Below are positions 8,257 to 16,107 of a stretch of DNA of 47,701 nucleotides, in pieces. Position numbers and translations under genes: made by a program. Under the pieces are notes generated by a model, which worked only from the letters and a program-made list of their open reading frames with translations, did no database searches and was not told where the DNA came from. The stretch is from Actinomyces urogenitalis DSM 15434 (GTDB lineage Bacteria > Actinomycetota > Actinomycetes > Actinomycetales > Actinomycetaceae). Each line of letters begins with the position of its first letter. Positions within the stretch are counted from its first letter, which is position 1. The stretch spans positions 303,027 through 350,727 of the forward strand of contig NZ_DS999576.1 in NCBI RefSeq assembly GCF_000159035.1, written 5' to 3'.

Positions 8257-8988
8257 GTGAGTGGTGTGAGGAACGACGGTGCTCTCGCGTCCCCGACGGC
8301 GCTGGTCACCGGTGCCTCTGGCGGCATCGGGGCGGCGGTGGCCGGGGCGCTGCGCCAGGCCGGTGACCAGGTAGTGGGCTGGTCACGCAGCGGCGCGGCG
8401 CCGGAGGGCGTGAGGGGATGCAGCGTTGACGTCACCGAGGCCGGCGCTGTGCGGGCCGCGGCTGCCCGGCTGGAGGAGGCCGGGGGAGTCGAGGTCCTCG
8501 TGTGTGCGGCCGGGGTGGCCGTGGACGCGCTGGCCATGCGCACCAGTGACGAGACGTGGCAGACCACGGTGGAGACCAACCTTACCGGTGCCTTCACGGT
8601 AGTGCGTGCGGTTCTGCCCGGCATGCTGCGCCGACGCAGCGGCCGGATCATCCTGGTCTCCTCCGTGATCGCGGCCCGCGGGGGCACGGGACTAGCGGCC
8701 TACGGTGCGTCCAAGGGCGGGATCGAGGGGCTCACGCGCAGCCTGGCCCGGGAGGTCGCGCCTCGGGGCATCACGGTCAATGCCGTGGCCCCCGGGTTCG
8801 TGGACACGCCGATGACGGCCGGTCTGAGCCAGCCGGCGCGTGAGTCCTACCTTGCCCAGATCCCGATGGGCCGGCTGGGACGGGCTGAGGAGGTGGCCGC
8901 CGTCGTCCGTTTCCTGGCCAGCCCGCAGGCCTCCTACGTCACCGGCGCGATCGTGCCGGTGGACGGCGGGATGGGGATGGGACGATGA
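8257..8988 (+). CDS. fabG: 3-oxoacyl-[acyl-carrier-protein] reductase
   Basis: A 243-residue short-chain dehydrogenase that reduces 3-ketoacyl-ACP with NADPH in fatty-acid elongation. The Rossmann motif TGASGGIGAAVAG is near residue 14. The catalytic Ser lies in ILVSSVIAARGG and the YGASK active-site Tyr/Lys follows, then NAVAPGFVDTPM and a C-terminal GAIVPVDGGMGM dimer segment. The start GTG 8257 is set by a leaderless -10 (TAGGCT). Its stop overlaps the fabI ATG by 4 bases, forming a fabG-fabI operon like mabA-inhA of mycobacteria. Confidence 0.92.
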   Translation: MSGVRNDGALASPTALVTGASGGIGAAVAGALRQAGDQVVGWSRSGAAPEGVRGCSVDVTEAGAVRAAAARLEEAGGVEVLVCAAGVAVDALAMRTSDETWQTTVETNLTGAFTVVRAVLPGMLRRRSGRIILVSSVIAARGGTGLAAYGASKGGIEGLTRSLAREVAPRGITVNAVAPGFVDTPMTAGLSQPARESYLAQIPMGRLGRAEEVAAVVRFLASPQASYVTGAIVPVDGGMGMGR

Positions 8989-9818
8989 CGGGTCTGCTGG
9001 ACGGGCGCACCGTCCTGGTCACCGGTGTGCTGCGTCCTTCCTCGATCGCCACAGCCGTGGCACGCGAGGCTGGCGCGCAGGGCGCCCGCCTGGTGCTGAG
9101 CTCGCCGCCACGGGCGCTGCGGGTGACTGAGCGGGTTGCCGCCGGAGCCGGCCTGGGTGAGGTCCCGGTGCTGGCGCTGGACCTGACCGACGCCGAGGCG
9201 CTGAGCGGCCTGGAGGCGCAGCTGCGCGGTCTGGGTGTGGACACGCTGGACGGCGTGGTCCACTCAGTGGCCCAGGCTGCTCCCGGCCTGCTGGGAGATC
9301 ATCTGAGCCCGTCCGATTCGGCCGCGCCTGGTGCCGGGGAGGGGCAGGCCGGAGCGAGCGCCGCCGGCCTGGCCTCCTGGCAGTCGGATCTGGAGCGCGC
9401 GCTCACAGTCTCGGTGACCTCGCTGCCGGCGCTGGTGGGGGCTCTCAGCCCGCTCTTGGTGCCTGGGTCAGCGGTGCTGGCCCTCACTTTCGAGTCAGGC
9501 AGGGTCGTGCCCGGCTACGGCTGGATGGGACCGCTCAAGGCGGCGCTGGAGGCCAGTGTGAGGGGCCTGGCGGTGGAACAGGGGCCCCGCGGGGTTCGTG
9601 TCAACGCCCTGTCCGCAGGGCCCCTGCGGACGACGGCGGGGGGTGCGATCCCCGGTTTTGACCAGCTGGCTCAGGCGTGGGAGAGCCGGGCGCCGCTGGG
9701 CTGGGACGCGGGCGACCCGAGCCCTGTGGCGCGCACGGCGGTGGCACTGCTGTCCAGCTGGTTGCCGGCCACGACCGGTGAGGTGCTGCACGCCGACGGC
9801 GGGGCCAGCCTGGTGTGA
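8985..9818 (+). CDS. fabI: Enoyl-[acyl-carrier-protein] reductase (NADH), InhA/FabI type
   Basis: A 277-residue enoyl-ACP reductase for the last step of the fatty-acid elongation cycle. The start MTGLLDGRTVLVTGVLRPSS matches InhA closely, including the atypical glycine-poor NADH loop. The catalytic pair is in GYGWMGPLKAALE (Tyr-x6-Lys), and LSAGPLRTTAGGAIPGF is the substrate-binding loop. The Gly/Ala/Ser-rich stretch at about residues 108-125 (SDSAAPGAGEGQAGASAAG) is low complexity and longer than in typical homologues. It is translationally coupled to fabG (ATGA overlap). InhA-family enzymes are the isoniazid/triclosan target class; sensitivity here cannot be judged. Confidence 0.9.
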   Translation: MTGLLDGRTVLVTGVLRPSSIATAVAREAGAQGARLVLSSPPRALRVTERVAAGAGLGEVPVLALDLTDAEALSGLEAQLRGLGVDTLDGVVHSVAQAAPGLLGDHLSPSDSAAPGAGEGQAGASAAGLASWQSDLERALTVSVTSLPALVGALSPLLVPGSAVLALTFESGRVVPGYGWMGPLKAALEASVRGLAVEQGPRGVRVNALSAGPLRTTAGGAIPGFDQLAQAWESRAPLGWDAGDPSPVARTAVALLSSWLPATTGEVLHADGGASLV

Positions 9819-9856
9819 CCACCGCTCTCGTCACCTCCCGCGCCTAGCCGCTCGCG

Positions 9857-9862
9857 TATCCT
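9857..9862 (+). promoter_or_regulatory. -10 element of leaderless sixA-like gene
   Basis: TATCCT ends 6 bases before GTG 9869 and no ribosome binding site precedes the start. This supports leaderless transcription and this start codon. Confidence 0.65.
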
Positions 9863-9868
9863 GGCCGG

Positions 9869-10408
9869 GTGACTGAGAACGCTGTGAGCGCTGACGAGCC
9901 CATGACGAGCCAGCCGGACGAGCGCACCCTCGTGCTCGTGCGCCACTCCAAGGCGGCCCGGGGCATGTCCGACGCCGAGCGACCGCTGACCGAGCACGGC
10001 GAGCAGATGGCGGCTGACCTGGCCAAGCAGCTGGGCAGCCGGATCGCTAGCCTCGACCTCCTGCTCGTCTCCCCGGCAGCGCGTACTCGCCAGACGGCCC
10101 GCCCTGTGCGCGACCGGCTGCGTCCCCGGGACACACGGGTGGAGGAGGTCCTCTACATGGGCAGCTCGGCCAGGGTCCTGGAACAGCTCACCGTGCTGGA
10201 CGAGGAGGTGCGTAGCGTCGTCGTGGTGGGGCATGAGCCCACGACCTCGATCCTGGCCTATGAGCTGGACGAGGGCGCAAGCGACCTGGCCCGGCAGATC
10301 GAGTTCGGCATCCCGCCAGCCACGGCGCTGGTGCTCTCGGTCCCGGTCTCCTGGTCCGAGCTGGGCCCCGGCCGGGCCCGTCTGACCGAGATCCTCATGA
10401 CCAGCTGA
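9869..10408 (+). CDS. SixA-type histidine phosphatase family protein
   Basis: A 179-residue member of the histidine phosphatase superfamily. The catalytic RHSKAARG motif (residues 26-33) gives the phospho-acceptor His, with further superfamily residues in VSPAARTRQTARP and the second His in VVVGHEPTTS. In E. coli SixA acts on phosphohistidine of PTS or phosphorelay proteins; here the substrate is unknown. The first 17 or so residues before the domain are poorly conserved and an internal ATG at 9902 is an alternative start. The gene ends one base before the convergent serB stop. Confidence 0.82.
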   Translation: MTENAVSADEPMTSQPDERTLVLVRHSKAARGMSDAERPLTEHGEQMAADLAKQLGSRIASLDLLLVSPAARTRQTARPVRDRLRPRDTRVEEVLYMGSSARVLEQLTVLDEEVRSVVVVGHEPTTSILAYELDEGASDLARQIEFGIPPATALVLSVPVSWSELGPGRARLTEILMTS

Positions 10409-10409
10409 G

Positions 10410-11114
10410 CTAGAGGAGCTCCAGGACGGCGCGCAGGTCACGCACGTGCACGGCCGCCGGCGCCTGCTCGACGACGACCGGCTTGGCACAGAAGGCCACC
10501 CCCAACCCAGCGGTGGCGATCATGCCCAGGTCGTTGGCGCCGTCGCCCACCGCGACCGTGCGGGAGAGCTCGACACCGTCCTGCCTGGCCCACTGGCGCA
10601 GGCAGCGCACCTTCTCCTGCCGGTCCACGATCCGGCCCAGGACCTGGCCGGTGAGGTGACCGTCGCGGACCTCCAGGCGGTTGGCGGCGACGTGGTCGAT
10701 CCCCAGGCGCTCGGCCAGCGGGACCACCACCTCCTCAAAACCCCCGGAGACCACGCCCACCCGGCAGCCGCGTGCGTGCAGCTCGTTGATGAGCCCGGCC
10801 GCGCCACGGGTGGGACGGACCTCAGCCAGCACCTCGGCAAAGACCGTCTCCGGTACGCCACGCAGCGTGGCCACGCGCTCACGCAGGGAGGCGGCGAAGT
10901 CCAGCTCTCCACGCATGGCCCGGGCCGTGACCGCGGCGACCTGCTCGCGGGTGCCGGCCCTCTCGGCAATGAGCTCAATGACCTCCTGCTCGATGAGCGT
11001 GGAGTCCACGTCCATCACCAGCAGACCCGGGCCCGCCTGCGCCAGCAGGCCGGTGGCGCGGAGCCCAGAGACTCGCGGGGAGGGGGCAGCCGGTGCGCTG
11101 GTCGCGTTGCTCAT
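10410..11114 (-). CDS. serB: Phosphoserine phosphatase
   Basis: A 234-residue HAD-family hydrolase that dephosphorylates phosphoserine in the last step of serine synthesis. HAD motif I is VMDVDSTLIEQE (nucleophile and acid Asp), motif II VVSGGFEEV, and motif III/IV a conserved Lys then AVGDGANDLGM. It lacks the N-terminal ACT domains found in mycobacterial SerB2, so it is the short form. ATG 11114 is set by a -10 (TAGCAT) 6 bases upstream; it is likely leaderless. Confidence 0.92.
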   Translation of the reverse strand: MSNATSAPAAPSPRVSGLRATGLLAQAGPGLLVMDVDSTLIEQEVIELIAERAGTREQVAAVTARAMRGELDFAASLRERVATLRGVPETVFAEVLAEVRPTRGAAGLINELHARGCRVGVVSGGFEEVVVPLAERLGIDHVAANRLEVRDGHLTGQVLGRIVDRQEKVRCLRQWARQDGVELSRTVAVGDGANDLGMIATAGLGVAFCAKPVVVEQAPAAVHVRDLRAVLELL

Positions 11115-11120
11115 GTGCCG

Positions 11121-11126
11121 ATGCTA
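11121..11126 (-). promoter_or_regulatory. -10 element of leaderless serB
   Basis: On the minus strand TAGCAT at 11126-11121 is followed by 6 bases and then ATG 11114. The element touches the end of the glgC terminator hairpin, so the serB -35 region lies inside that hairpin. Confidence 0.65.
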
Positions 11127-11160
11127 ACGGCCCCGTCGTGTTGTGAGACGACGAGGCCGT
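11127..11160 (-). terminator. Terminator hairpin after glgC
   Basis: Arms of 13 bases (11127-11139 and 11148-11160) pair at 12 of 13 positions around an 8-base loop, 23 bases beyond the glgC stop. There is no U-tract, as is common in high-GC actinobacteria. Confidence 0.65.
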
Positions 11161-11182
11161 GAGCGTGAGACGCCGCAGCTGC

Positions 11183-12427
11183 TCAGCGCGTGACAGTCTG
11201 CCCCTTGGCGACCACGGTGATCCCAGACTCGGTGACGGTGAAGCCACGTTCCCGGTCGTGCTCGGGGTCGATACCGACCATCGCGCCCTCCTCCACGTGG
11301 ACGTACTTGTCCAGGATGGCGCGGTTGACCACGGTGTTGCGTCCCACGTTCACCCCGTCCATGAGCACGGACTCGCGCACCGAGGACCAGGAGTTGACGC
11401 GCACGCCCGGGGAGAGCACCGAGGAGATGACCTCACCACCGGAGACGATGACGCCGGGGGAGACGATCGAGTCCACCGCGTGGCCCAGGCGCTCGTGGTA
11501 GCCGTAGACGAACTTGGCCGGCGGCATGGAGTTGGTGTAGCCGGCGAACAGCGGCCAGCGGTCGTTGTAGAGGTTGAAGACCGGGGTGACCGAGATGAGG
11601 TCCTGGTGGGCGTCGTAGAAGGCGTCCACAGTACCCACGTCGCGCCAGTAGTCGCGGTCGCGCTCGGAGGCACCAGGAACCTCGTTGTCCTTGAAGTCGT
11701 AGACCCCGGCCGCTCCGCGTGCGACGAACCAGGGGACGATATTGCCGCCCATATCGTGCTTAGAGGACTCGTCCGCGGCGTCGACGGTGACCGCGTCCAG
11801 GAGGGCGTCGGCGTTCATGATGTAGTTGCCCATCGAGGCCAGGACCTCGTCGGGGGAGTCGGGCAGGCCCGGGGTGGACTGGGGCTTCTCCACGAAGGCC
11901 TTGATCTTGCCCTTGTCCGCCGGGTCGGTCTCGATGACGCCGAACTGGTTGGCCAGCGCCTTGGGCTGGCGGATGCCGGCCACGGTGCACGGCAGGCCCG
12001 AGGCGATGTGGTGCTCCAGCATCTGGGAGAAGTCCATGCGGTAGATGTTGTCCGCGCCGGTGATGACCACGTAGTCCGGCCGCTCGTCGTCGAGCAGGTT
12101 GAGGGACTGGTAGATGGCGTCCGCGCTGCCCAGGAACCAGTGCTTGCCTACGCGCTGCTGAGCGGGGACCGGGGCAATGTAGTTGCCTAGCATGTCGCTC
12201 ATCCGCCAGGTCTTGGCGATGTGGCGGTCCAGCGAGTGGGACTTGTACTGAGTCAGCACAACCACCTTGAGGAAACCAGAGTTGATCATGTTCGACAGGG
12301 AGAAGTCGATGAGCCGGTAGATGCCGCCGAAGGGCACAGCCGGCTTGGCACGGTCAACCGTCAGGGGCATCAGGCGCTTGCCTTCACCGCCGGCGAGGAT
12401 GATTGCGAGGACTCGTGGGTACGCCAT
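11183..12427 (-). CDS. glgC: Glucose-1-phosphate adenylyltransferase
   Basis: A 414-residue ADP-glucose pyrophosphorylase that makes ADP-glucose from glucose-1-phosphate and ATP for glycogen and alpha-glucan synthesis. The nucleotidyltransferase start [17 protein letters not shown] holds the ATP/PPi loop, with [14 protein letters not shown] and FVEKP downstream. A C-terminal left-handed beta-helix (from about residue 300) includes [22 protein letters not shown] 12427 follows a TACGCT -10 by 6 bases, so it is probably leaderless. It is divergent from glgM, the arrangement of mycobacterial Rv1213/Rv1212c. Confidence 0.95.
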   Translation of the reverse strand: MAYPRVLAIILAGGEGKRLMPLTVDRAKPAVPFGGIYRLIDFSLSNMINSGFLKVVVLTQYKSHSLDRHIAKTWRMSDMLGNYIAPVPAQQRVGKHWFLGSADAIYQSLNLLDDERPDYVVITGADNIYRMDFSQMLEHHIASGLPCTVAGIRQPKALANQFGVIETDPADKGKIKAFVEKPQSTPGLPDSPDEVLASMGNYIMNADALLDAVTVDAADESSKHDMGGNIVPWFVARGAAGVYDFKDNEVPGASERDRDYWRDVGTVDAFYDAHQDLISVTPVFNLYNDRWPLFAGYTNSMPPAKFVYGYHERLGHAVDSIVSPGVIVSGGEVISSVLSPGVRVNSWSSVRESVLMDGVNVGRNTVVNRAILDKYVHVEEGAMVGIDPEHDRERGFTVTESGITVVAKGQTVTR

Positions 12428-12433
12428 GGGGCC

Positions 12434-12439
12434 AGCGTA
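12434..12439 (-). promoter_or_regulatory. -10 element of leaderless glgC
   Basis: Minus-strand TACGCT at 12439-12434, a 6-base gap, then ATG 12427. No Shine-Dalgarno sequence is present. Confidence 0.6.
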
Positions 12440-12646
12440 GAGGGCCCGGCAGGACCTAGGTGGGCAAATGGCGTGACAGGATCATGAACGGTTTTCGTCA
12501 GGACGAAAGCGGCACGGCGGGGCGCCAGAGCCGATACCGTCTGAGGGGAGGGCCGGACGGCGTTGCCTGCCACCCGCTCGGCCGCTCACCACGACTCGAT
12601 ACCCACCCTGGCACCCGCAGTGCCCCACGAGGAAGAGATGAGGACC

Positions 12647-13882
12647 ATGAGGGTCGACCTGCTGACCAAGGAGTACCCGCCCTTCATCTACGGCGGTGCC
12701 GGCGTCCACGTCAATGAGCTGGCCAAGGTCCTGCGTCCGGTGGCGGACGTGCGGGTCCACGCCTTTGGTGGCCCTCGCGAGCCTGGTACCGAGGGCGCCG
12801 ATCCTGGGGTCACCGGCTACGCCGAGCTGCCGGAGCTGGCTGGCGCCAACGCGGCGCTGCGCACCTTCGGGGTGGACCTGACCATGGTGGCGGACGTGGA
12901 AGGGGCTGACATCGTCCACTCCCACACCTGGTACGCCAACCTGGCCGGTCACCTGGCTGGCCTGCTGCACGGCATTCCTCACGTGGTCTCGGCCCACTCC
13001 CTGGAGCCGATGCGCCCGTGGAAGGCCGAGCAGCTCGGCGGTGGCTACGCCCTGTCCTCCTGGGCCGAGGCTCAGGCCTACGAGGGGGCCAGCGCCGTCA
13101 TCGCCGTTTCCCACGGCATGCGTGAGGACATCCTGCGCTCCTACCCGGCTGTGGACCCGCAGCGTGTCAAGGTCGTCCACAACGGCATTGACCTGGCCGA
13201 CTGGGCCCGCCCCACGGACGCCGCCTTCGAGGAGCTGGCGGTGCGGGTCCGTGCTCGCTTCGGGATCGAGACCGGCCGGCCCACGATCGTCTTCGTCGGC
13301 CGTATCACGCGCCAGAAGGGGCTGCCCCACCTGCTGCGCGCCGTCGCCCAGCTGCCCGAGCAGGTCCAGGTCATCCTGTGCGCCGGCGCCCCGGACACCC
13401 CGGAGATCAAGGCGGAGGTTGATCAGGCTGTGGCCGGGCTCCAGGCCACGCGGACCGGCGTCATCCTCATCGAGGAGATGCTGCCCCACCGTGAGCTGCA
13501 GGCTGTGCTGGCCTCCTCCGACGTCTTCGTGTGCCCCTCGGTCTACGAGCCGCTGGGCATCGTCAACCTGGAGGCCATGGCGATGGGCCTGCCGGTGGTC
13601 GGCTCGGCCACCGGCGGCATCCCGGACGTCATCGTCGACGGCGAGACCGGTTACCTCGTGCCAATCGACCAGCTCACCGACGGCACCGGCACGCCGACGG
13701 ACCCCGAGCGCTTCGCGGCCGACCTGGCTGAGCGCCTGACCGCGCTGGTCACGGATGCCGAGCTTGCCTCCCGGATGGGGGCAGCGGCCCGACGGCGCGT
13801 TGAGGAGCACTTCTCCTGGTCCGCGATTGCCACCCAGACCATGGACGTCTACGAGTGGGCGCTGGCCCACCCCAAGGGCTGA
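12647..13882 (+). CDS. glgM: Glycogen synthase / alpha-maltose-1-phosphate synthase (GT4)
   Basis: A 411-residue GT4 glycosyltransferase with two Rossmann lobes. The N-terminal lobe starts MRVDLLTKEYPPFIYGGAGV, with the GGAGVH phosphate loop. The C-terminal lobe has FVGRITRQKGL, the VCPSVYEPLGIVNLEAMAMG nucleotide-sugar motif (E-x7-E) and TGGIPDV. Proteins of this type next to glgC were first called GlgA; the mycobacterial relative (Rv1212c) joins ADP-glucose to glucose-1-phosphate to make maltose-1-phosphate, so GlgM is the better name by homology. The start may be ATG 12647 or ATG 12638, both behind GAGGAAGAG. The 219-base spacer to glgC shows only a weak candidate -10 (TACCGT, 12535-12540). 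Confidence 0.9.
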   Translation: MRVDLLTKEYPPFIYGGAGVHVNELAKVLRPVADVRVHAFGGPREPGTEGADPGVTGYAELPELAGANAALRTFGVDLTMVADVEGADIVHSHTWYANLAGHLAGLLHGIPHVVSAHSLEPMRPWKAEQLGGGYALSSWAEAQAYEGASAVIAVSHGMREDILRSYPAVDPQRVKVVHNGIDLADWARPTDAAFEELAVRVRARFGIETGRPTIVFVGRITRQKGLPHLLRAVAQLPEQVQVILCAGAPDTPEIKAEVDQAVAGLQATRTGVILIEEMLPHRELQAVLASSDVFVCPSVYEPLGIVNLEAMAMGLPVVGSATGGIPDVIVDGETGYLVPIDQLTDGTGTPTDPERFAADLAERLTALVTDAELASRMGAAARRRVEEHFSWSAIATQTMDVYEWALAHPKG

Positions 13883-13914
13883 GGGGCTGCTGGCAACCGA
13901 GCAGGGCTGCGCTC

Positions 13915-14619
13915 CTACACGGCCCAGCTCTCGGTCGCTGCGGCCACGCCCTGGCGCGCCACAGCCAGCAGAGGGCGCAGGACCTGTCGGCGCCGCTGGG
14001 CCTGCGCCGCCGTCGCCGCGGCGCCGTCGTCACTCAGAGCAAGCTCGCAGATCGCCGCTAGCCGCAGGGACCGCTCCAGCAGCTCACGACGGCGAGGCTC
14101 TAGCGACGGCGGGATGAGACGGGGGTCTAGGACCGCGGTGATGAGGTCGGTGAGCTCCTCAGCCAGATCGGGGCGTTCGCGAGCCAGGTCCAGCTCGGTC
14201 AGTGCCGTGATGGCCTCCTCGGTGGCCTGGTAGGTGGTGCGACGCGCGTGGGCGGCGTCAAAGGGTGGGACGGCGGCGGTGAGCTCCTCGGCGTGCCAGT
14301 GCACCGAGGCCCCGGAGGGCTGCGGGACCAGCAGCAGGCGCCGGGTTGCGGTCTCAACCAGTACGCCCTCGCCAGCCTCCAGCGCGGCTGCCAGGCCGGG
14401 CAGGGGATCTGCCGGGCTCGGCAGGACCGCGGCGCAGCGTCGCAGCGCGCCAGTGCGCGCGAGCCATGTCTCCAGGCTGACGAGCCCGAGACCGCCAGGT
14501 CCTGGGTCCGCGACCTCGTGCACGGCGTCGGGCCCCTGGACCAGGGCCAGCCCGATCGAGGAGGGGACAGGCGCCCACAGGGCGAGCAGGACGCTCACGG
14601 GAAGAACCAGAGGGGACAT
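13915..14619 (-). CDS. Hypothetical protein, actinobacterial
   Basis: A 234-residue protein I do not recognise. The N-terminus is hydrophobic (MSPLVLPVSVLLALWAPVPS) and could be a membrane anchor or part of the fold. The middle is Leu/Ala-rich, and the C-terminal half is predicted mostly helical with charged segments such as LEPRRRELLERSLRLAAICE. ATG 14619 is chosen because TAGGCT lies 7 bases upstream; the longer frame would read through a large inverted repeat. It diverges from the ABC ATPase at 14720, and the two promoters flank that repeat. Confidence 0.65.
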   Translation of the reverse strand: MSPLVLPVSVLLALWAPVPSSIGLALVQGPDAVHEVADPGPGGLGLVSLETWLARTGALRRCAAVLPSPADPLPGLAAALEAGEGVLVETATRRLLLVPQPSGASVHWHAEELTAAVPPFDAAHARRTTYQATEEAITALTELDLARERPDLAEELTDLITAVLDPRLIPPSLEPRRRELLERSLRLAAICELALSDDGAAATAAQAQRRRQVLRPLLAVARQGVAAATESWAV

Positions 14620-14626
14620 GGGCGGG

Positions 14627-14632
14627 AGCCTA
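14627..14632 (-). promoter_or_regulatory. -10 element of the leaderless hypothetical gene at 14619
   Basis: Minus-strand TAGGCT (14632-14627), a 7-base gap, then ATG 14619. This is identical to the fabG element in sequence and spacing. Confidence 0.6.
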
Positions 14633-14647
14633 ACGAGGAGGACCAGC

Positions 14648-14703
14648 GCGGACGTGACCTGGGTCCCACGCCCTGTCAGGTGTGGGACCCAGGTCACGTC
14701 CGC
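14648..14703. repeat. Perfect inverted repeat, 22-bp arms, 12-base loop
   Basis: Arms 14648-14669 and 14682-14703 are exact reverse complements; each contains GACGTGACCTGGGTCCCAC or its complement. The repeat fills the space between the -10 elements of two divergent leaderless genes, so it covers both -35 regions and cannot be a terminator of either gene. An operator for a dimeric or tetrameric regulator is the simplest reading. Confidence 0.9.
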
Positions 14704-14707
14704 ACGA

Positions 14708-14713
14708 TAGGGT
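14708..14713 (+). promoter_or_regulatory. -10 element of leaderless ABC ATPase gene
   Basis: TAGGGT, 6 bases, then ATG 14720. It starts 5 bases beyond the right arm of the inverted repeat. Confidence 0.65.
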
Positions 14714-14719
14714 GGGGCC

Positions 14720-15532
14720 ATGACCAGCGTGCTGCACCTCGACGACGTCTGCCTCCACCGTGGCAGTCACCAGATCCTGTCCCATGTTACCTGGAGCGTC
14801 ACCGAGGGGCAGCACTGGGTGCTGCTGGGCCCCAACGGTGCGGGAAAGACCACGATCTCCCGTATCGCCGCAGCCAGGCTCTTCCCTTCCTCAGGCACGG
14901 TGGACGTGCTCGGCGAGCGCATGGGGCGTGTGGACGTGACTGAGCTGCGCCCGCGCATCGGGCTGACCTCCTCGGCGTTGGCGCAGTCCGTGCTGGAGAG
15001 CGAGACCGTGGAGTCCGTGGTGCTGTCCGCCTCCTACGGCACGATCGGTGTGTGGCGCGAGGAGTATGACGACTTCGACGTCGAGCGTGCGCGGGCCCTG
15101 CTGGGTGCCCTCGGGGTCGAGGAGCTGGCGGACCGCCGCTGGGGCAGCCTGTCCTCCGGTGAGCGCAAGCGCGTGGAGATCGCACGCGCACTCATGCCCG
15201 ACCCCGAGCTGCTCATCCTGGACGAGCCGGCCTCGGGCCTGGACGTGGCAGGACGTGAGCTGCTTCTGGCGGCCCTGAGCGAGATCATCTCGGCTCCCGG
15301 CTCGCCCACCATGGTGCTGGTGACCCACCACCTGGAGGAGATCCCGGTCGGATTCACCCACGCCCTGGCCCTGCGCGAGGGAATGATCGCGGGGCAGGGT
15401 CCCCTGGAGGAGGTCCTGACCGACGAGGTCATGTCCACCACCTTCGGCCTGCCCCTGGAGGTCACGGTGGACCGGGGCCGCTACGCCGCACGCGGCAAGG
15501 ACCTGCTGGGCGTCCGCTCAGGCAGGCACTAG
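14720..15532 (+). CDS. ABC transporter ATP-binding protein (stand-alone)
   Basis: A 270-residue single ABC ATPase domain with Walker A GPNGAGKTT, signature LSSGERKRVEI, Walker B LLILDEPASGLD and switch His in VLVTHHLEEIP. It resembles the ModF/YlmA-like stand-alone ATPases that have no partner permease. The next genes encode NfeD and SPFH proteins, not a permease. A 48-base spacer with an AAGGAGG site leads to the NfeD gene, so they probably form an operon. The transported substrate, if any, is unknown. Confidence 0.88.
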   Translation: MTSVLHLDDVCLHRGSHQILSHVTWSVTEGQHWVLLGPNGAGKTTISRIAAARLFPSSGTVDVLGERMGRVDVTELRPRIGLTSSALAQSVLESETVESVVLSASYGTIGVWREEYDDFDVERARALLGALGVEELADRRWGSLSSGERKRVEIARALMPDPELLILDEPASGLDVAGRELLLAALSEIISAPGSPTMVLVTHHLEEIPVGFTHALALREGMIAGQGPLEEVLTDEVMSTTFGLPLEVTVDRGRYAARGKDLLGVRSGRH

Positions 15533-15580
15533 ACAGACCCTGAACCCTCAAGACACGCACGAGCGAGCAAGGAGGCCCTG

Positions 15581-16033
15581 ATGGACTGGTTGTGGTGGGT
15601 TGGAGGCGCCCTCGTCCTGGGGGTGATTGAGACCCTGACCGTGGACCTGACCTTCCTCATGTTCGCCGGGGGAGCGCTCGGAGCGGCGGTGACGGCGGCG
15701 CTGGGCGGACCCTTCTGGCTGCAGGTGGTCGTCTTCGCCCTGGTGTCCACGTTGCTGCTCGTCCTGGTCCGTCCCTGGGCCAAGCGGCACCTGCGGGCGA
15801 CCACGCCGGACATGCGTACCAACGCCGAGGCCCTGGTGGGCCGTGAGGCGGTTGCTCTCACCGTCGTCGACGCCCACGGAGGACGAGTACGGCTGGGAGG
15901 TGAGGAGTGGAGCGCGCGCCTGGCTGACCCGGACCCGGCGCGTTCTGGTCCCCAGGAGGCGCGGCTGGCTACCGGTGCCCAGGTACGCGTCGTCGCCATC
16001 GACGGGGCCGTCGCCGTCGTCCAGCCCGTATGA
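15581..16033 (+). CDS. NfeD family membrane protein
   Basis: A 150-residue short NfeD protein. Two or three membrane segments (about residues 5-27 and 29-67) precede a cytoplasmic OB-fold of about 65 residues (VGREAVALTVVDAHGG to AIDGAVAVVQPV). Short NfeD proteins work with SPFH-domain partners in membrane microdomains, and the next gene is such a partner. AAGGAGG lies 7-8 bases before ATG 15581. Confidence 0.88.
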   Translation: MDWLWWVGGALVLGVIETLTVDLTFLMFAGGALGAAVTAALGGPFWLQVVVFALVSTLLLVLVRPWAKRHLRATTPDMRTNAEALVGREAVALTVVDAHGGRVRLGGEEWSARLADPDPARSGPQEARLATGAQVRVVAIDGAVAVVQPV

Positions 16034-16107
16034 GAGCGATGCCCTGACCGGTTCGATCCTCAAGCCCTGACCACGTCCTGACCACCGCACTGCCTGAAAG
16101 GCTCCTC

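Noticed and set aside
12482-13870. 462-codon antisense frame across glgM
   Set aside because: Shadow of a strongly coding GT4 gene; its own translation has no domain.
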